Notes: generated from the letters alone by a model not told the origin. A stretch of DNA of 62,141 nucleotides from Pseudonocardia sp. 73-21 (GCF_001899645.1 NZ_MKVV01000064.1:42146-104286), one strand, 5' to 3'. Shown: positions 28,659-38,516, counted from the first letter of the stretch. Numbers and translations: made by a program.

Positions 28659-29606
28659 ATGGACCCCGTCACCGAGACCTGGTTCGCGCGCCGCACCTGG
28701 CAGGAGCCCGCCTGGACCGCCGACGAGCTCGTCGCCGCGAAGGCCGGGCGCCGCGTGTCCGTCGTGCTCCCCGCGCTGGACGAGGAGGCCACGGTCGGCC
28801 CGATCGTCGCCGCCATCCTGCCCTTCACGCTCGGCCCGGACCCGCTGGTCGACGAGCTGGTCGTCGTCGACTCCGGCTCCACCGACCGCACCATCGAGGT
28901 CGCCACCGCGGCGGGTGCGCGCGTGGTGCGCCGCACCGACGTCGTCCCGGACCTGGAGCCCTGCCCCGGCAAGGGCGAGGTGCTGTGGCGCGCGCTGGCC
29001 GCCACCACCGGTGACGTCATCTGCTACATCGACTCCGACCTCGTCGACTTCGAACCCGGCTTCGTGCCGGCCCTGATCGGCCCGCTACTGGTCGAGGAGG
29101 GCGTGCACCTGGTCAAGGGCTTCTACCGGCGGCCCCTGCGCCTGGAGACGAGCGAGGTCACCGGGAAATTCGACAACGGCGGGGGCGGGCGGGTCACCGA
29201 GCTGCTCGTCCGGCCCCTGATCGCGGCGCTGCGGCCCGAACTCGCCGGAGTCGTCCAGCCGCTGGGCGGCGAGTACGCGGGCACCCGGGAGCTGCTGGAG
29301 TCGCTGCCGTTCGCGGCCGGTTACGGCGTGGAGATCGGGCTGATGCTCGACACCTACGCCACGCGCGGGCTCGACGCGATCGCCCAGGTGAACCTCGGCG
29401 TCCGCAAGCACCGCAACCGCTCGCTGCTGCAGCTCGGGGTGATGGCGCGCCAGATCCTCGCCGCGGCCCTGTCGCGCTGTGGCGTGGCCGACGCCGGCGG
29501 TGCGCTCACGCAGTTCGTCCAGGTGGGCGGGGAGTGGCTGCCGGACTCGACGCCCGTCGTGGTCGCCGAGCGTCCCCCGATGCGGGAGGTCGTACGGCGG
29601 GAGTGA
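28659..29606 (+). CDS. gpgS: Glucosyl-3-phosphoglycerate synthase
   Basis: A 315-residue GT81 glycosyltransferase. It transfers glucose from UDP-glucose to 3-phosphoglycerate, the first step toward methylglucose lipopolysaccharides that regulate fatty-acid synthesis. VVLPALDEEATVGPIV is the nucleotide-binding start and IDSDLVDFEP carries the metal-binding Asp motif. KGFYRRP and GGEYAGTRELLESLPFAAGYGVEIGLM form the acceptor region. A clear Shine-Dalgarno (GAGGAGAG) precedes the ATG. Confidence 0.95.
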   Translation: MDPVTETWFARRTWQEPAWTADELVAAKAGRRVSVVLPALDEEATVGPIVAAILPFTLGPDPLVDELVVVDSGSTDRTIEVATAAGARVVRRTDVVPDLEPCPGKGEVLWRALAATTGDVICYIDSDLVDFEPGFVPALIGPLLVEEGVHLVKGFYRRPLRLETSEVTGKFDNGGGGRVTELLVRPLIAALRPELAGVVQPLGGEYAGTRELLESLPFAAGYGVEIGLMLDTYATRGLDAIAQVNLGVRKHRNRSLLQLGVMARQILAAALSRCGVADAGGALTQFVQVGGEWLPDSTPVVVAERPPMREVVRRE

Positions 29607-29622
29607 CACCGTCTGTGGTGGG

Positions 29623-29958
29623 ATGACCCGGGTGGGGACCGCGCTGATCTACCTGATCGTCGTCGGGGCGGTGGCTGCTGTCCTGTTCGGGCTGTCCGCC
29701 GTCGTCTTCGGACGCGGCGAGGAGCTCGCACCGCTGGCGCCCGGCGCCACCCCCACCCGGTTGCCCGCCGGCGTCGTCGAGGGCGAGGACGTGCGCGAGC
29801 TGCGCTTCCCGCAGGCCGTGCGCGGCTACCGCATGGCCGAGGTGGACTGGGTGCTCGACCGGCTGGCCGACGAGCTCGACCGGGCGGGGGCGGAGCGGGA
29901 CGGGCTGCTGGCCCGCCTCGCCGAGCTGGAGTCCGTCACCACCGAGAGGGAGACATGA
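29623..29958 (+). CDS. Short DivIVA-domain membrane protein
   Basis: A 111-residue protein. One transmembrane helix lies at about 8-30 (LIYLIVVGAVAAVLFGLSAVVF), followed by a linker. A DivIVA-like lipid/curvature-binding start is at about 58-85 (LRFPQAVRGYRMAEVDWVLDRLADEL), and a short coiled coil ends it. It matches in order and design the small DivIVA-domain protein after gpgS in mycobacteria (recalled as Rv1209). It overlaps the next gene by four bases. Confidence 0.88.
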   Translation: MTRVGTALIYLIVVGAVAAVLFGLSAVVFGRGEELAPLAPGATPTRLPAGVVEGEDVRELRFPQAVRGYRMAEVDWVLDRLADELDRAGAERDGLLARLAELESVTTERET

Positions 29959-30422
29959 GCAACCGCGTCGAGCTGACCGTTCCCGTCGACGTCAACGCGC
30001 CGGCCGCGGCGGTCTGGCAGATGATCACCGACTGGGTGGGGCAGGGTGAGTGGATGCTCGGTACCCGGGTCTCGGTCACCAGCCCCGGTGACGGCCGCGA
30101 GCTCGGCGCCACCCTGAGCGCCTTCAGCGGTGTCGGCCCCGTCGGGTTCACCGACACCATGGAGATCGTCGAATGGGAGCCCCCCCGGCGCTGCACGGTG
30201 CGCCACACCGGCAAGGTGGTGAAGGGGGACGGCGTGTTCGAGGTGGTCGAGCTGGGCCCGGCGCGGGCCCGGTTCCTGTGGACCGAACTGCTCGACCTCC
30301 CACTGGGTGTTCTCGGGCGCGTGGGCTGGCCGGTCGTCCGGCCCACGTTCCGGCTCGGCGTCGAGCAGTCGCTGCACAAGATGGCCCGGCTGTGCGAGGA
30401 GCGGTACCGCGCCGGTGGGTGA
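29955..30422 (+). CDS. SRPBCC family protein
   Basis: A 155-residue START-like ligand-binding domain. VDVNAPAAAVWQMITDWVGQGEWM is the typical first strand-helix unit. FTDTMEIVEWEPPRRCTVRHTG is the middle sheet, and a long amphipathic C-terminal helix (LGVEQSLHKMARLCEERY) closes the pocket. No fused enzymatic domain is present. Its ligand is unknown. It is coupled to the DivIVA gene and to tag by short overlaps. Confidence 0.88.
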   Translation: MSNRVELTVPVDVNAPAAAVWQMITDWVGQGEWMLGTRVSVTSPGDGRELGATLSAFSGVGPVGFTDTMEIVEWEPPRRCTVRHTGKVVKGDGVFEVVELGPARARFLWTELLDLPLGVLGRVGWPVVRPTFRLGVEQSLHKMARLCEERYRAGG

Positions 30423-30969
30423 GCTCACGCGCTGCGGCTGGGCCGGTTCCCAGCCCGAGTACACCGCCTACCACGACGACGAGTGGGGGCGGCCCCTGCG
30501 CGGCGTCACCGCGATGTTCGAGCGGATGAGCCTGGAGGCGTTCCAGTCCGGACTGTCGTGGATCGTGATCCTGCGCAAGCGGCCCGCGTTCCGTGCGGCC
30601 TTCGCGGGCTTCGACCCGGCCACCGTCGCCGCGTTCGCCGACGCCGACGTGCAGCGGCTGCTCGGCGACTCCGGCATCGTCCGCAACCGGTCCAAGATCG
30701 AGGCCACCGTCCACAACGCGCGGGTGGTGCTCGATCTGGACACCCCGCTCGACGAGCTGCTGTGGTCGTTCGCGCCCGACGCGGCCACCCACCACCGGCC
30801 GGCCGACCTCGGCGAGGTGCCCGCCACCAGCGCGGAGTCCACCGCGATGGCCAGGGAGCTCAAGCGCCGCGGGTTCCGGTTCGTCGGGCCCACCACCTGC
30901 TACGCGTTGATGCAGGCGGCCGGACTCGTCGACGACCACGTCCGGGACTGCTGGCGGGCTGCAGCGTAG
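30415..30969 (+). CDS. tag: DNA-3-methyladenine glycosylase I
   Basis: A 184-residue base-excision enzyme that removes 3-methyladenine from DNA. RCGWAGSQPEYTAYHDDEWGRP and EAFQSGLSWIVILRKR (active-site Glu) are diagnostic. The zinc-snap ligands Cys7, His20, His175 and Cys179 are all present. GTG at 30415 overlaps the upstream SRPBCC gene by eight bases. It is the last gene of the gpgS group. Confidence 0.95.
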   Translation: MGELTRCGWAGSQPEYTAYHDDEWGRPLRGVTAMFERMSLEAFQSGLSWIVILRKRPAFRAAFAGFDPATVAAFADADVQRLLGDSGIVRNRSKIEATVHNARVVLDLDTPLDELLWSFAPDAATHHRPADLGEVPATSAESTAMARELKRRGFRFVGPTTCYALMQAAGLVDDHVRDCWRAAA

Positions 30970-31114
30970 TGGACACACAGGGTGAACTCGGAGCCCGTTG
31001 ATCGCTCCGGTTTCACTCCTGTCCGATGGATGAGGAAAGATGTTCTCAGCATCCCCGCCGTGCGCTCTCCCCGCGCAGCGGCGACCCGCACCACAAGATG
31101 GAGGGAGCAGGAGA

Positions 31115-31282
31115 ATGGCGGCGATGAAGCCCCGGACCGGCGACGGTCCCCTGGAGGTGACCAAGGAGGGTCGGGGCATCGTGATGCGCGTCCCTCTCGA
31201 GGGTGGCGGCCGCCTGGTCGTGGAGATGTCGGCCGAGGAGGCCAGCGACCTCGGCGACGCGCTCAAGGCCGCCTCCGGCTGA
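31115..31282 (+). CDS. DUF3117 small protein
   Basis: A 55-residue protein with the full DUF3117 pattern (MAAMKPRTGDGPLEVTKEGR...VPLEGGGRLVVEMSAEEASDLGDALK). It is conserved across actinobacteria next to tag and of unknown function. The strong purine-rich site GGAGGGAGCAGGAGA fixes the ATG at 31115. A GC-rich hairpin follows at 31300-31346. Confidence 0.93.
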   Translation: MAAMKPRTGDGPLEVTKEGRGIVMRVPLEGGGRLVVEMSAEEASDLGDALKAASG

Positions 31283-31299
31283 ACCACCGACCCGAACCC

Positions 31300-31346
31300 A
31301 CGAACGGCGTCGCCGCTCTCCCCGCGAGAGCAGCGGCGCCGTTCGT
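31300..31346. terminator. Bidirectional hairpin terminator
   Basis: Twenty-one-base arms (31300-31320 and 31326-31346) match at 19 positions around a five-base loop. It lies between the convergent DUF3117 and zinc-ribbon genes and could serve both. Its outer arm ACGAACGGCG resembles the arm of the repeat inside the GNAT gene. Confidence 0.8.
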
Positions 31347-31349
31347 CGT

Positions 31350-31523
31350 TCAGGCGGCGGCCCGCACCGTCTCCCGGTGCGGCGTCAGGCCCTCGTCCAG
31401 CGTGACCAGCTCGACCGACACCCGCCCGCAGGCGCAGCGCCGGTAGCGCACCCATCCCTCCGACACGTGGTGGGTGGACAGCACCCTCGTCTCGTCGGGC
31501 CTTCCGCAGTGCGCGCACCGCAT
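31350..31523 (-). CDS. Small zinc-ribbon protein
   Basis: A 57-residue protein with two Cys pairs: CAHCGRPDE at the start and CACG in RYRRCACGRV. It is laid out like a zinc ribbon around a short beta hairpin. AAGGAGG nine bases upstream supports the ATG at 31523; the longer frame to 31610 lacks such a signal. It is divergent from the CGNR gene. A nucleic-acid binding or NrdR-like structural role is possible, but unproven. Confidence 0.75.
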   Translation of the reverse strand: MRCAHCGRPDETRVLSTHHVSEGWVRYRRCACGRVSVELVTLDEGLTPHRETVRAAA

Positions 31524-31599
31524 GGCCGGGCCTCCTTCTCTGGTAATAGGCAACTGACGTTTGTATCTTACTCCCCTGGGGCCTGGTAGTAATAGCCGA

Positions 31600-32139
31600 G
31601 TGGACTTCATCGGTTACCGCAGCGACGCGCTGGGTGCGGCCGTCGAGCTGGTGAACGCGATCGTCACCCCCGTCGACGATCCGCCCCCGGACCGGATGCG
31701 CGCCGTGATCACCGCCCACGGCTACCTCGGTCGACGGGCGCCGGCGTCGGTCGAGCCGTCGCTGCGGGCCTGGGCGCGCCGGCTGCGCACCGTCTTCGAC
31801 GCACCCGACCTCGACGCCACCGCCGTCGCCGTCAACGCGCTGCTGGCCGACGTCCGGGTCGAGCCGCACCTGTCCGGGCACGACGGGCAGGCGTGGCACC
31901 TGCACTACTCACCGCCCGAGGCCGACGTCGTCGACCGGGTGCGCTCCACGACGGCGTTCGCGCTGGCGATGCTGGTGTCGGACTACGGCATCGACCGGCA
32001 CGGCAACTGCGCCGCCGACGGCTGCGCGCGCGTGTTCGCCGACACCTCCCGCAACGCGGCCCGCCGCTACTGCTCACCCGCGTGCGCGAACCGCTCTGCC
32101 GTGGCGGCGCACCGCGCCCGGGCCAAGGCGGCGCAGTAG
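31600..32139 (+). CDS. CGNR zinc-finger (ABATE) regulator-like protein
   Basis: A 179-residue protein. The N-terminal two-thirds follow the ABATE domain pattern (helical, stress-linked), starting DFIGYRSDALGAAVELVNAI. The C-terminal zinc finger is a CGNR-type variant: NCAADGCARVFADTSRNAARRYCSPACANRSAVAAHRAR. Such proteins are probable transcription factors. GTG at 31600 lies seven bases after TAGTAA in an unusually AT-rich promoter patch (about 31540-31599) shared with the zinc-ribbon gene. Confidence 0.88.
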   Translation: MDFIGYRSDALGAAVELVNAIVTPVDDPPPDRMRAVITAHGYLGRRAPASVEPSLRAWARRLRTVFDAPDLDATAVAVNALLADVRVEPHLSGHDGQAWHLHYSPPEADVVDRVRSTTAFALAMLVSDYGIDRHGNCAADGCARVFADTSRNAARRYCSPACANRSAVAAHRARAKAAQ

Positions 32140-32175
32140 CCGACTCGCGCGCGGGAAACCGCCGACTCGCGGGGG
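32140..32175. repeat. Two-unit copy of the 22-bp repeat
   Basis: GACTCGCG occurs at 32142 and 32164, exactly 22 bases apart, in the 36-base gap between the convergent CGNR and glgA genes. The unit matches the core of the six-unit array at 6803-6930. Confidence 0.75.
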
Positions 32176-33336
32176 TCAGAGCAGGGACTCGTAGATCTCC
32201 ACCGTGCGGGCGGCCGCGGTCTCCCAGGCGAAGTCGCGTTCCGCCCGGATCCGGCCCGCCACGCCCATGGCCTCGGCCCGGCCCACGTCGGCGAGCAGGG
32301 TGTTGACGGCGTCGGCGATGCCGGTGCGGAACTCGTCCACGCCGTGCTCGTCGAAGTGCACCAGCAGGCCCGTCTCGCCGTCGGCGACGACCTCCGGGAT
32401 CCCGCCGACGTCGGAGGCGACCACGGCGGTGCCGCACGCCATGGCCTCGAGGTTGACGATGCCCAGCGGCTCGTACACCGAGGGGCAGACGAAGACGGTG
32501 GCCGCCGAGAGCAGCTGCCGGATGTCGGCCGTGGGGAGCATCCCCCGTACCCAGATGACGCCCGGCCGGGCGGCGGTGAGCTCCGTGACCGCCTGCTCCG
32601 TCTCCGCGGCGATCTCCGGGGTGTCGGGGGCGCCGGCGCAGAGCACGATCTGGGCGTCGCGGTCGATGTGGTGGGCCGCGGCGATCAGGTGGCCGAGCCC
32701 CTTCTGGCGGGTGGTCCGGCCGACGAACACGACGCTGGGACGGTCCGGGTCCACGCCGGCGGCGCGGACGGCGTCGCGCTTCGGGTCCGGGTGGTAGAAG
32801 GCCGTGTCGATGCCGTTGTGGACGACGTGCACGCGGGCCGGATCGAGGGCCGGATAGCAGTCGAGCACGTCGGTGCGCATGCCCGCGCTCACGGCGATGA
32901 CGGCGTCCGCGTTCTCGTAGGAGGTGCGCTCCACCCACGACGAGAGCCGGTACCCGCCGCCGAGCTGCTCGGCCTTCCACGGGCGCCGGGGCTCCAGCGA
33001 GTGGGCCGTGGCGACGTGCGGCACGCCGTAGAGGATCTTCGCCAGGTGCCCGGCCATGTTGGCGTACCAGGTGTGGGAGTGCGCGATGTCGATGGCGCCC
33101 GGGCCGTCGAGGCCCGCCACCATCGACAGGTCCACGCCGAGCGTCTGCAGCGCGGGGTTGGCGTCCGCCAGCGCCCCCGACGCCCGGTGGGCGAACGCGC
33201 CGTCGCGGGGATCTCCGAAGCAGTGCACGTCCACGTCGACGAGCGCTCGCAACGCGGGAACGAGGTGTTCGACATGGACCCCCGCTCCGCCGTAGACGTC
33301 AGGTGGGTACTCGCGGGTGAGCAGGCCGATGCGCAC
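32176..33336 (-). CDS. glgA: Alpha-1,4-glucosyltransferase, GlgA/GlgM type
   Basis: A 386-residue GT4-family enzyme. RIGLLTREYPPDVYGGAGVHVEHL is the N-terminal acceptor loop, VVFVGRTTRQKGL starts the second Rossmann domain, and EPLGIVNLEAMACGTAVVAS is the E-x7-E nucleotide-sugar motif. The mycobacterial orthologue (Rv1212c, recalled) is better called GlgM and makes maltose-1-phosphate from ADP-glucose and glucose-1-phosphate. GTG at 33336 follows TACGGT by seven bases. It faces glgC, the enzyme that supplies ADP-glucose. Confidence 0.93.
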   Translation of the reverse strand: MRIGLLTREYPPDVYGGAGVHVEHLVPALRALVDVDVHCFGDPRDGAFAHRASGALADANPALQTLGVDLSMVAGLDGPGAIDIAHSHTWYANMAGHLAKILYGVPHVATAHSLEPRRPWKAEQLGGGYRLSSWVERTSYENADAVIAVSAGMRTDVLDCYPALDPARVHVVHNGIDTAFYHPDPKRDAVRAAGVDPDRPSVVFVGRTTRQKGLGHLIAAAHHIDRDAQIVLCAGAPDTPEIAAETEQAVTELTAARPGVIWVRGMLPTADIRQLLSAATVFVCPSVYEPLGIVNLEAMACGTAVVASDVGGIPEVVADGETGLLVHFDEHGVDEFRTGIADAVNTLLADVGRAEAMGVAGRIRAERDFAWETAAARTVEIYESLL

Positions 33337-33431
33337 ATGCGGCACCGTAGGCCATCCGCACACCTTTCGGCACGAGGAGTTCGCCGTCTCCCTGTGGCCC
33401 GCCACGGTCCGGGAGCACTAGTGTCCCCCCT

Positions 33432-34682
33432 GTGACCGGTGCCCGCATCTCACCCGCCTCGCCCCGCGGCTTCTCGGCCAACGTGCTGGGCATCGTCCTG
33501 GCGGGTGGCGAGGGCAAGCGGCTGTGGCCCCTCACGGCCGACCGGGCCAAGCCCGGTGTGCCGTTCGGCGGCAACTACCGCTTGATCGACTTCGTGCTGT
33601 CCAACCTGGTCAACGCCGGGCTGCACCGCATCTGTGTGCTCACGCAGTACAAGTCGCACAGCCTCGACCGCCACATCTCCACGACGTGGCGCCTGTCGAG
33701 CGTACTCGGGCAGTACATCACCACGGTGCCGGCCCAGCAGCGGCTCGGGCGGCGCTGGTACACCGGCAGCGCCGACGCGATCTTCCAGAGCCTCAACCTG
33801 GTCTACGACGAGCGGCCCGACTACATCGCCGTGTTCGGCGCCGACCACGTCTACCGCATGGACCCGGGCCAGATGATCTCCGCGCACATCGAGAGCGGCG
33901 CGGGCGTCACCGTGGCCGGCATCCGGGTGCCGCGCGCGGAGGCGAAGGCGTTCGGCTGCATCGCCTCCGACGAGTCCGGCAAGATCACCGAGTTCCTCGA
34001 GAAGCCGTCGGACCCGCCGCACGTGCCCGACGACCCCGACGTCACGTTCGCGTCGATGGGCAACTACGTGTTCACCACCGAGGCGCTGCTCGACGCGCTG
34101 CGCGTCGACGCCGAGGACAACGACTCCGACCACGACATGGGCGGCGACATCATCCCGCAGCTCGTGGGCCGCGGTGAGGCCAACGTCTACGACTTCGCCG
34201 ACAACGTGGTGCCCGGCGCCACCGACCGCGACTCGGGCTACTGGCGCGACGTCGGCACGCTCGACGCCTACTACGAGGCCCACACCGACCTGGTCTCGGT
34301 GCACCCGATCTTCAACCTCTACAACGAGCGCTGGCCGATCCGCACGGCCATGGCGCCGTTGCCGCCGGCCAAGTTCGTGGAGGGCGGCATCGCGCAGGAC
34401 TCCATCGTCGGCGCGGGCACGATCATCTCCGGCGCCATCGTGCGCCGGTCGGTGATCAGCCCCAACGTGCGCATCGAGGCCGGGGCCGAGGTGTCGGACT
34501 CGGTGGTGCTGCCCGGCACGGTCGTGCGTCGCGGCGCCGTGGTGCGCGGGGCCATCCTCGACAAGAACGTGATCATCCCCGAGGGCGCGCTCGTGGGCGT
34601 GGACCTCGCGATGGACCGCGCCCGCTACACCGTGAGCCAGGGCGGCGTCGTGGTGCTGGGCAAGGGCGTCACGGCCCTCTAG
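33432..34682 (+). CDS. glgC: ADP-glucose pyrophosphorylase
   Basis: A 416-residue enzyme making ADP-glucose from ATP and glucose-1-phosphate. The nucleotidyltransferase signature [19 protein letters not shown] is at about 20-38. [24 protein letters not shown] and the C-terminal beta-helix ([20 protein letters not shown]) are all present. TAGTGT lies seven bases before the GTG, a leaderless form like that of divergent glgA. The stop overlaps the convergent methyltransferase by four bases. Confidence 0.96.
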   Translation: MTGARISPASPRGFSANVLGIVLAGGEGKRLWPLTADRAKPGVPFGGNYRLIDFVLSNLVNAGLHRICVLTQYKSHSLDRHISTTWRLSSVLGQYITTVPAQQRLGRRWYTGSADAIFQSLNLVYDERPDYIAVFGADHVYRMDPGQMISAHIESGAGVTVAGIRVPRAEAKAFGCIASDESGKITEFLEKPSDPPHVPDDPDVTFASMGNYVFTTEALLDALRVDAEDNDSDHDMGGDIIPQLVGRGEANVYDFADNVVPGATDRDSGYWRDVGTLDAYYEAHTDLVSVHPIFNLYNERWPIRTAMAPLPPAKFVEGGIAQDSIVGAGTIISGAIVRRSVISPNVRIEAGAEVSDSVVLPGTVVRRGAVVRGAILDKNVIIPEGALVGVDLAMDRARYTVSQGGVVVLGKGVTAL

Positions 34683-35308
34683 GCGAGCTTCACCGCGGCC
34701 AGCACCCCGTCGCCCAGCGGCAGCAGGACGGGCACCAGACGCTCGTCGTCGCGCACCTGGCGCGCCACCTCGCGCAGCGCGACGCTTCCGGTGTCCGCGG
34801 CCTCGGGGTCGAGCGCCCCCGGGGCCATGACGCCGGCCATCGCCACCACGCCGCCGGGCCGCAGCAGGCGGACCGCCTCGTCGAGGTAGCGGGGGTACTC
34901 GGCGGCGGCCGCGTCGACGAACACCAGGTCGTAGCCGCCGTCGGTGAGCCGCGGCAGCACCTCCAGGCCCATCCCGTTGATCAGCCGCAGCCGCGAGGGC
35001 CCGTGCCCGCCCGCGAGGAACGCCTGGCGCGCCGCCTTCAGGTTCTCGGGGTCGACGTCGATCGAGGTCAGCACCCCGTCCGCGGCCATGCCGCGCAGCA
35101 GCCACAGGCCGCTGACCCCGGCGCCCGTGCCGATCTCCACCACGGCCCTCGCGCCGATGGCGGTGGCGAGGAAGCGCAGGCCCGTGCCCGCTCCGCCGCT
35201 GACCGGGATGCAGCCCAGCTCGACCCCGCGGGCGCGCGCGGCCACGAGGACGTCGTCCTCGGCGACGTAACCTTCGACGTGATCGCGCAGGGCGTCCGGG
35301 CCTGTCAT
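34679..35308 (-). CDS. Class I SAM-dependent O-methyltransferase
   Basis: A 209-residue methyltransferase of the catechol/caffeoyl-CoA O-methyltransferase type. The SAM motif is [15 protein letters not shown], followed by [17 protein letters not shown] and [15 protein letters not shown]. Its order before sigE matches the mycobacterial O-methyltransferase (recalled as Rv1220c). TAGCCT sits seven bases before the ATG at 35308. A TTG two codons upstream is a weaker start. The acceptor is unknown. Confidence 0.9.
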   Translation of the reverse strand: MTGPDALRDHVEGYVAEDDVLVAARARGVELGCIPVSGGAGTGLRFLATAIGARAVVEIGTGAGVSGLWLLRGMAADGVLTSIDVDPENLKAARQAFLAGGHGPSRLRLINGMGLEVLPRLTDGGYDLVFVDAAAAEYPRYLDEAVRLLRPGGVVAMAGVMAPGALDPEAADTGSVALREVARQVRDDERLVPVLLPLGDGVLAAVKLA

Positions 35309-35436
35309 GGTCAAGAGGCTACTGGTCAGGGTGGTCGCCGAGTTTCACAGACTCTTCTCAGACGGTTCTCACCCAACTGTCACAGGCGTCCGGCACCGTA
35401 GGCGGTGTCGGTCGGGGTCGAAGGCCGATGGGTACC

Positions 35437-35463
35437 GGGAACATTCGTCTCCGGTGCGTCGTT
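35437..35463 (+). promoter_or_regulatory. ECF-type promoter candidate for sigE
   Basis: GGGAAC (35437-35442) and GTT (35461-35463) are separated by 18 bases, the GGAAC-N18-GTT shape used by SigE/SigH-group sigma factors. The start codon is 41 bases downstream. Autoregulation by SigE is likely but inferred. Confidence 0.5.
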
Positions 35464-35504
35464 CTCACGACGGCACGACCCGCCGCAGGAGGTACGACCC
35501 GATC

Positions 35505-36158
35505 ATGACCGACGGCTCCGCCACGGCAGTGGCTACAGGCCCGGCCGCGATGCTGGACGCCGCAGCTCCTGGCACCGTGCTGCCCGGCGAGGGCGCCGAG
35601 TGGACTCCGCCCAGCTGGGACGAGGTCGTCCGGGAGCACGCCGACCGGGTCTACCGGCTCGCCTACCGCCTCACCGGCAACCAGCACGACGCCGAGGACC
35701 TCACCCAGGAGACGTTCGTCCGCGTGTTCCGTTCGCTCGCGTCGTACAAGCCCGGCACGTTCGAGGGCTGGTTGCACCGCATCACCACCAACCTCTTCCT
35801 GGACATGGTCCGGCGTCGCGCCCGCATCCGGATGGAGGCGCTGCCGGACGACTCCGACCGCATCCCCGGTCAGGGTCCCGAGCCGGAGCAGGTCTTCTCC
35901 GACACCCACCTCGACCCGATGTTGCAGGCCGCGCTCGACGAGCTGGCGCCGGAGTTCCGCGCGGCCGTCGTCCTGTGTGACGTGGAGGGCCTCTCCTACG
36001 AGGAGATCGGTGCCACCCTGGGCGTCAAACTGGGTACGGTCAGGAGCAGGATCCACCGCGGTCGCGCGGCGCTGCGCAGCTCCATGGAGCGGCGCCGGGC
36101 CGAGCAGGCCGCCCTCTCGGTGCACGTCGTCGAGGAGCTGGAGGAGGTTCGCGGGTGA
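35505..36158 (+). CDS. sigE: ECF sigma factor SigE
   Basis: A 217-residue sigma-70 factor of the extracytoplasmic-function group. Region 2 (about 45-110) contains [24 protein letters not shown]. Region 4 (about 150-205) has [41 protein letters not shown]. The N-terminal extension of about 35 residues fits SigE. An AGGAGG (35488-35493) lies 11 bases before the ATG. The next gene overlaps and encodes its anti-sigma factor. It governs envelope and surface stress in relatives. Confidence 0.95.
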   Translation: MTDGSATAVATGPAAMLDAAAPGTVLPGEGAEWTPPSWDEVVREHADRVYRLAYRLTGNQHDAEDLTQETFVRVFRSLASYKPGTFEGWLHRITTNLFLDMVRRRARIRMEALPDDSDRIPGQGPEPEQVFSDTHLDPMLQAALDELAPEFRAAVVLCDVEGLSYEEIGATLGVKLGTVRSRIHRGRAALRSSMERRRAEQAALSVHVVEELEEVRG

Positions 36159-36814
36159 ACAGCGAGGGTCGGCGTTTCTCGGTGACACTGCCGGACTGGG
36201 GGCAGGACCACCTGTCCCCGGAGGCCGTGGTGGCCTTCGTCGACGACGAGCTGGACGACGGCCCGTTCCTCCGTGCCACCCGCCATCTCGACAGCTGCAA
36301 CGAGTGCGCCACGCAGGTGGCCGCGCAGGGCCAGGCCCGGTCCGCGTTGCGGTCGGCCGAGTGCCCGAGCCTGCCGTCGTCGCTGATGAGCAGCCTGTTC
36401 TCGATCCCGCAGGACACCGAGCTCCCCAGAGCGCCCGCCGGCCTCGCCGTCACCGCCGACGGCCAGTTCGTGTCGGTGCTGCGTCCGGAGCGGGTCCAGC
36501 CCGAGCCGCTCCCGCCGGCCGGCCTCACCTCCGACGTCGGCAGGCGCCCCACGGCGCGGAGGATGCGCTTCGGCGCCGGCGCGGCCATGTCCGGCCTCGC
36601 GCTGGGCGCCATGGCGCTGGGCGCCACCGGCATCTCCAGCGACCCGTCCACCACCGTCGCGGGCCCCGAGCGGGGCGTGTTCGACGGGGCGGTCCTGGGC
36701 GGGTCCACCGTCAACGCCCAGCTCCGCCTCGGCCCCGCCACCGACGCCGCCGCGGTGGCCGACGACATCGCGCAGATGCCCCGCACGCCGGCCACGTTCC
36801 TGCGCCGCCCCTGA
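36155..36814 (+). CDS. rseA: Anti-sigma-E factor
   Basis: A 219-residue anti-sigma factor. The zinc-associated ASD motif H-x3-C-x2-C is in [11 protein letters not shown] at about 46-53, preceded by [19 protein letters not shown]. The middle region has Pro-rich stretches. A weakly hydrophobic segment near 148-165 ([20 protein letters not shown]) may or may not span the membrane. The GTG start overlaps the sigE stop by four bases. It keeps SigE inactive until released by redox change or proteolysis. Confidence 0.93.
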   Translation: MNSEGRRFSVTLPDWGQDHLSPEAVVAFVDDELDDGPFLRATRHLDSCNECATQVAAQGQARSALRSAECPSLPSSLMSSLFSIPQDTELPRAPAGLAVTADGQFVSVLRPERVQPEPLPPAGLTSDVGRRPTARRMRFGAGAAMSGLALGAMALGATGISSDPSTTVAGPERGVFDGAVLGGSTVNAQLRLGPATDAAAVADDIAQMPRTPATFLRRP

Positions 36815-36909
36815 TTCGACGCGGCCCTGACAGACGCGGACTTCACCGCCCCTGAGGCACCCTCATCGGGAGCCCCGTCCGTCCCCGTGCCCAGGAGCGT
36901 CCCGCCGCG

Positions 36910-38499
36910 ATGACAGAGCCCGACACCGCGGACGCGCACGACCCCGGTACGCAGGCCGAACCGCCCCGGCTCGGGCCAAGGCCGCTGAGCCGTCCGGTCG
37001 TGGACGAGGGCACCGCCCAGATCTTCGGCCGCCCCGACGGCGTCGACGGCGGGTTCGCGGTGGCACCCGACTCCGCACCGGCGCCGAGCACCACCCTCGC
37101 CCCGCCGCCTCCCGCCGCGCTGGCCGGGGCGTTCGGCCGTCCCGCCGCCGACACCGACGCGCTCCAGCGGCCGCCGACGAACGGGCACGCGCCGGCGGGC
37201 GGCGACCCCTCCGGTGCCGATCCCTCCGGTTCCGATCCCTCGGGTGCCGATCCCTCCGGTGCCGATCCCTTCTGGGACGCCGACGCGGACCGCGATCCGT
37301 GGCGCGACCCCGACAGCGCCGTCGCCATGGGCCGCCCGGCCGGGGAGAACCCGACGGAGGGCGTCACCGCGCGCGGTGAGGGGGCCCGGCTGAGCCTGCG
37401 CGAGGTGCTGTTCGGCCGGCGCGTGCACCCGCGGGCCCTCGCCGTGCTGGGCGTGCTCGCGCTGCTCGTCGGCGCCGTGGGCGGGCTCGTCGGCCGCTAC
37501 ACCGCCGAGGGCGCGTCCAGCCTCACCGAGCCCGAGCCGACCATCACCCAGGCGCTGCCGGGCAAGGAGCGCCCGCCCGGGTCGGTGGCCGACATCGCCC
37601 GGCGCACGGTGCCCGCCGTGGTCTCCATCGAGATCCGGGTGGGCGACCAGGGCGGCACCGGCTCCGGCGTGGTGATCGACCCGTCCGGCTACGTCCTCAC
37701 CAACAACCACGTCGTCTCCTCGGCCGTCGGTGCCGACGGCGCCACGATCGAGGCCGTCTTCCAGGACGGCACACGCACCCCCGCCCGCATCGTCGGCCGC
37801 GACCCGAAGACCGACCTCGCCGTCGTCAAGGTCGAGGTGGCCAACCCCGTGGTGGCCACCATCGGCTCGTCCGCGGGGCTCACCGTCGGCGACGGCGTGA
37901 TCGCCATCGGGTCGCCGCTGGGCCTGGCCGGCACCGTCACCGACGGCATCGTCAGCGCCCTCAACCGCCCCGTCCGGCTCGACGGCGGCGCCAGCGACAC
38001 CAACGCCGTGATCGACGCGATCCAGACCGACGCCGCGATCAACCCCGGCAACTCCGGGGGGCCGCTCGTGGACTCCACCGGCGCCGTCGTCGGCATCAAC
38101 ACCGCGATCCGCAGCCTCGGGCAGGGCCAGGGCGCCGGCGGCGAGGGCGGCTCCATCGGTCTCGGGTTCGCCATCCCCATCGACGACGCCCGGGTCATCG
38201 CCGACGAGCTGATCAGGACGGGGGTGGCCAAGCACGCGGAGATCGGCATCAACGCGCGCTCGGTCAGCGACGTCACCACCGAGGGCGCACAGGTGCAGAA
38301 CGTCAAGCAGGGCGGGGCCGCGGCGCAGGCCGGCATCGTCGAGGGCGACGTGATCGTCAAGGTCGGCGACCGGTCCATCGGCGGGGCCGACGAGCTCGCC
38401 GTCGCCGTCTCCGAGCGCAACCCGGGCGAGACGGTGCAGGTCCAACTGGTGCGGGCCGGCCGGCCTCTGACGTTGCCGGTGGTCCTCACGTCCGACTGA
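36910..38499 (+). CDS. htrA: HtrA-type membrane serine protease with PDZ domain
   Basis: A 529-residue DegP/HtrA protease. A long disordered cytoplasmic region (1-170) contains a 15-bp-repeat-encoded tract of G(A/S)DPS units at about 97-120. One transmembrane helix ([20 protein letters not shown]) follows. The trypsin-like domain has the triad His in LTNNHVV, Asp in KTDLAVVKV and Ser in [12 protein letters not shown]-terminal PDZ domain ([18 protein letters not shown]) completes it. It acts outside the membrane on misfolded proteins and in the SigE stress loop. Confidence 0.95.
   Translation: MTEPDTADAHDPGTQAEPPRLGPRPLSRPVVDEGTAQIFGRPDGVDGGFAVAPDSAPAPSTTLAPPPPAALAGAFGRPAADTDALQRPPTNGHAPAGGDPSGADPSGSDPSGADPSGADPFWDADADRDPWRDPDSAVAMGRPAGENPTEGVTARGEGARLSLREVLFGRRVHPRALAVLGVLALLVGAVGGLVGRYTAEGASSLTEPEPTITQALPGKERPPGSVADIARRTVPAVVSIEIRVGDQGGTGSGVVIDPSGYVLTNNHVVSSAVGADGATIEAVFQDGTRTPARIVGRDPKTDLAVVKVEVANPVVATIGSSAGLTVGDGVIAIGSPLGLAGTVTDGIVSALNRPVRLDGGASDTNAVIDAIQTDAAINPGNSGGPLVDSTGAVVGINTAIRSLGQGQGAGGEGGSIGLGFAIPIDDARVIADELIRTGVAKHAEIGINARSVSDVTTEGAQVQNVKQGGAAAQAGIVEGDVIVKVGDRSIGGADELAVAVSERNPGETVQVQLVRAGRPLTLPVVLTSD
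37201..37269 (+). repeat. 15-bp coding tandem repeat in htrA
   Basis: Units GG(T/C)GCCGATCCCTCC-like begin at 37213, 37228, 37243 and 37258, with a shorter degenerate unit at 37201. They encode repeating G(A/S)DPS. In-frame copy-number change would alter only the disordered region. Confidence 0.85.
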
Positions 38500-38516
38500 G
38501 GCCGTATGGTGGTGAC

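Noticed and set aside
37213..37269. htrA coding repeat as a regulatory array
   Set aside because: It is in frame and encodes a disordered tract, so it is treated as coding repeat only.
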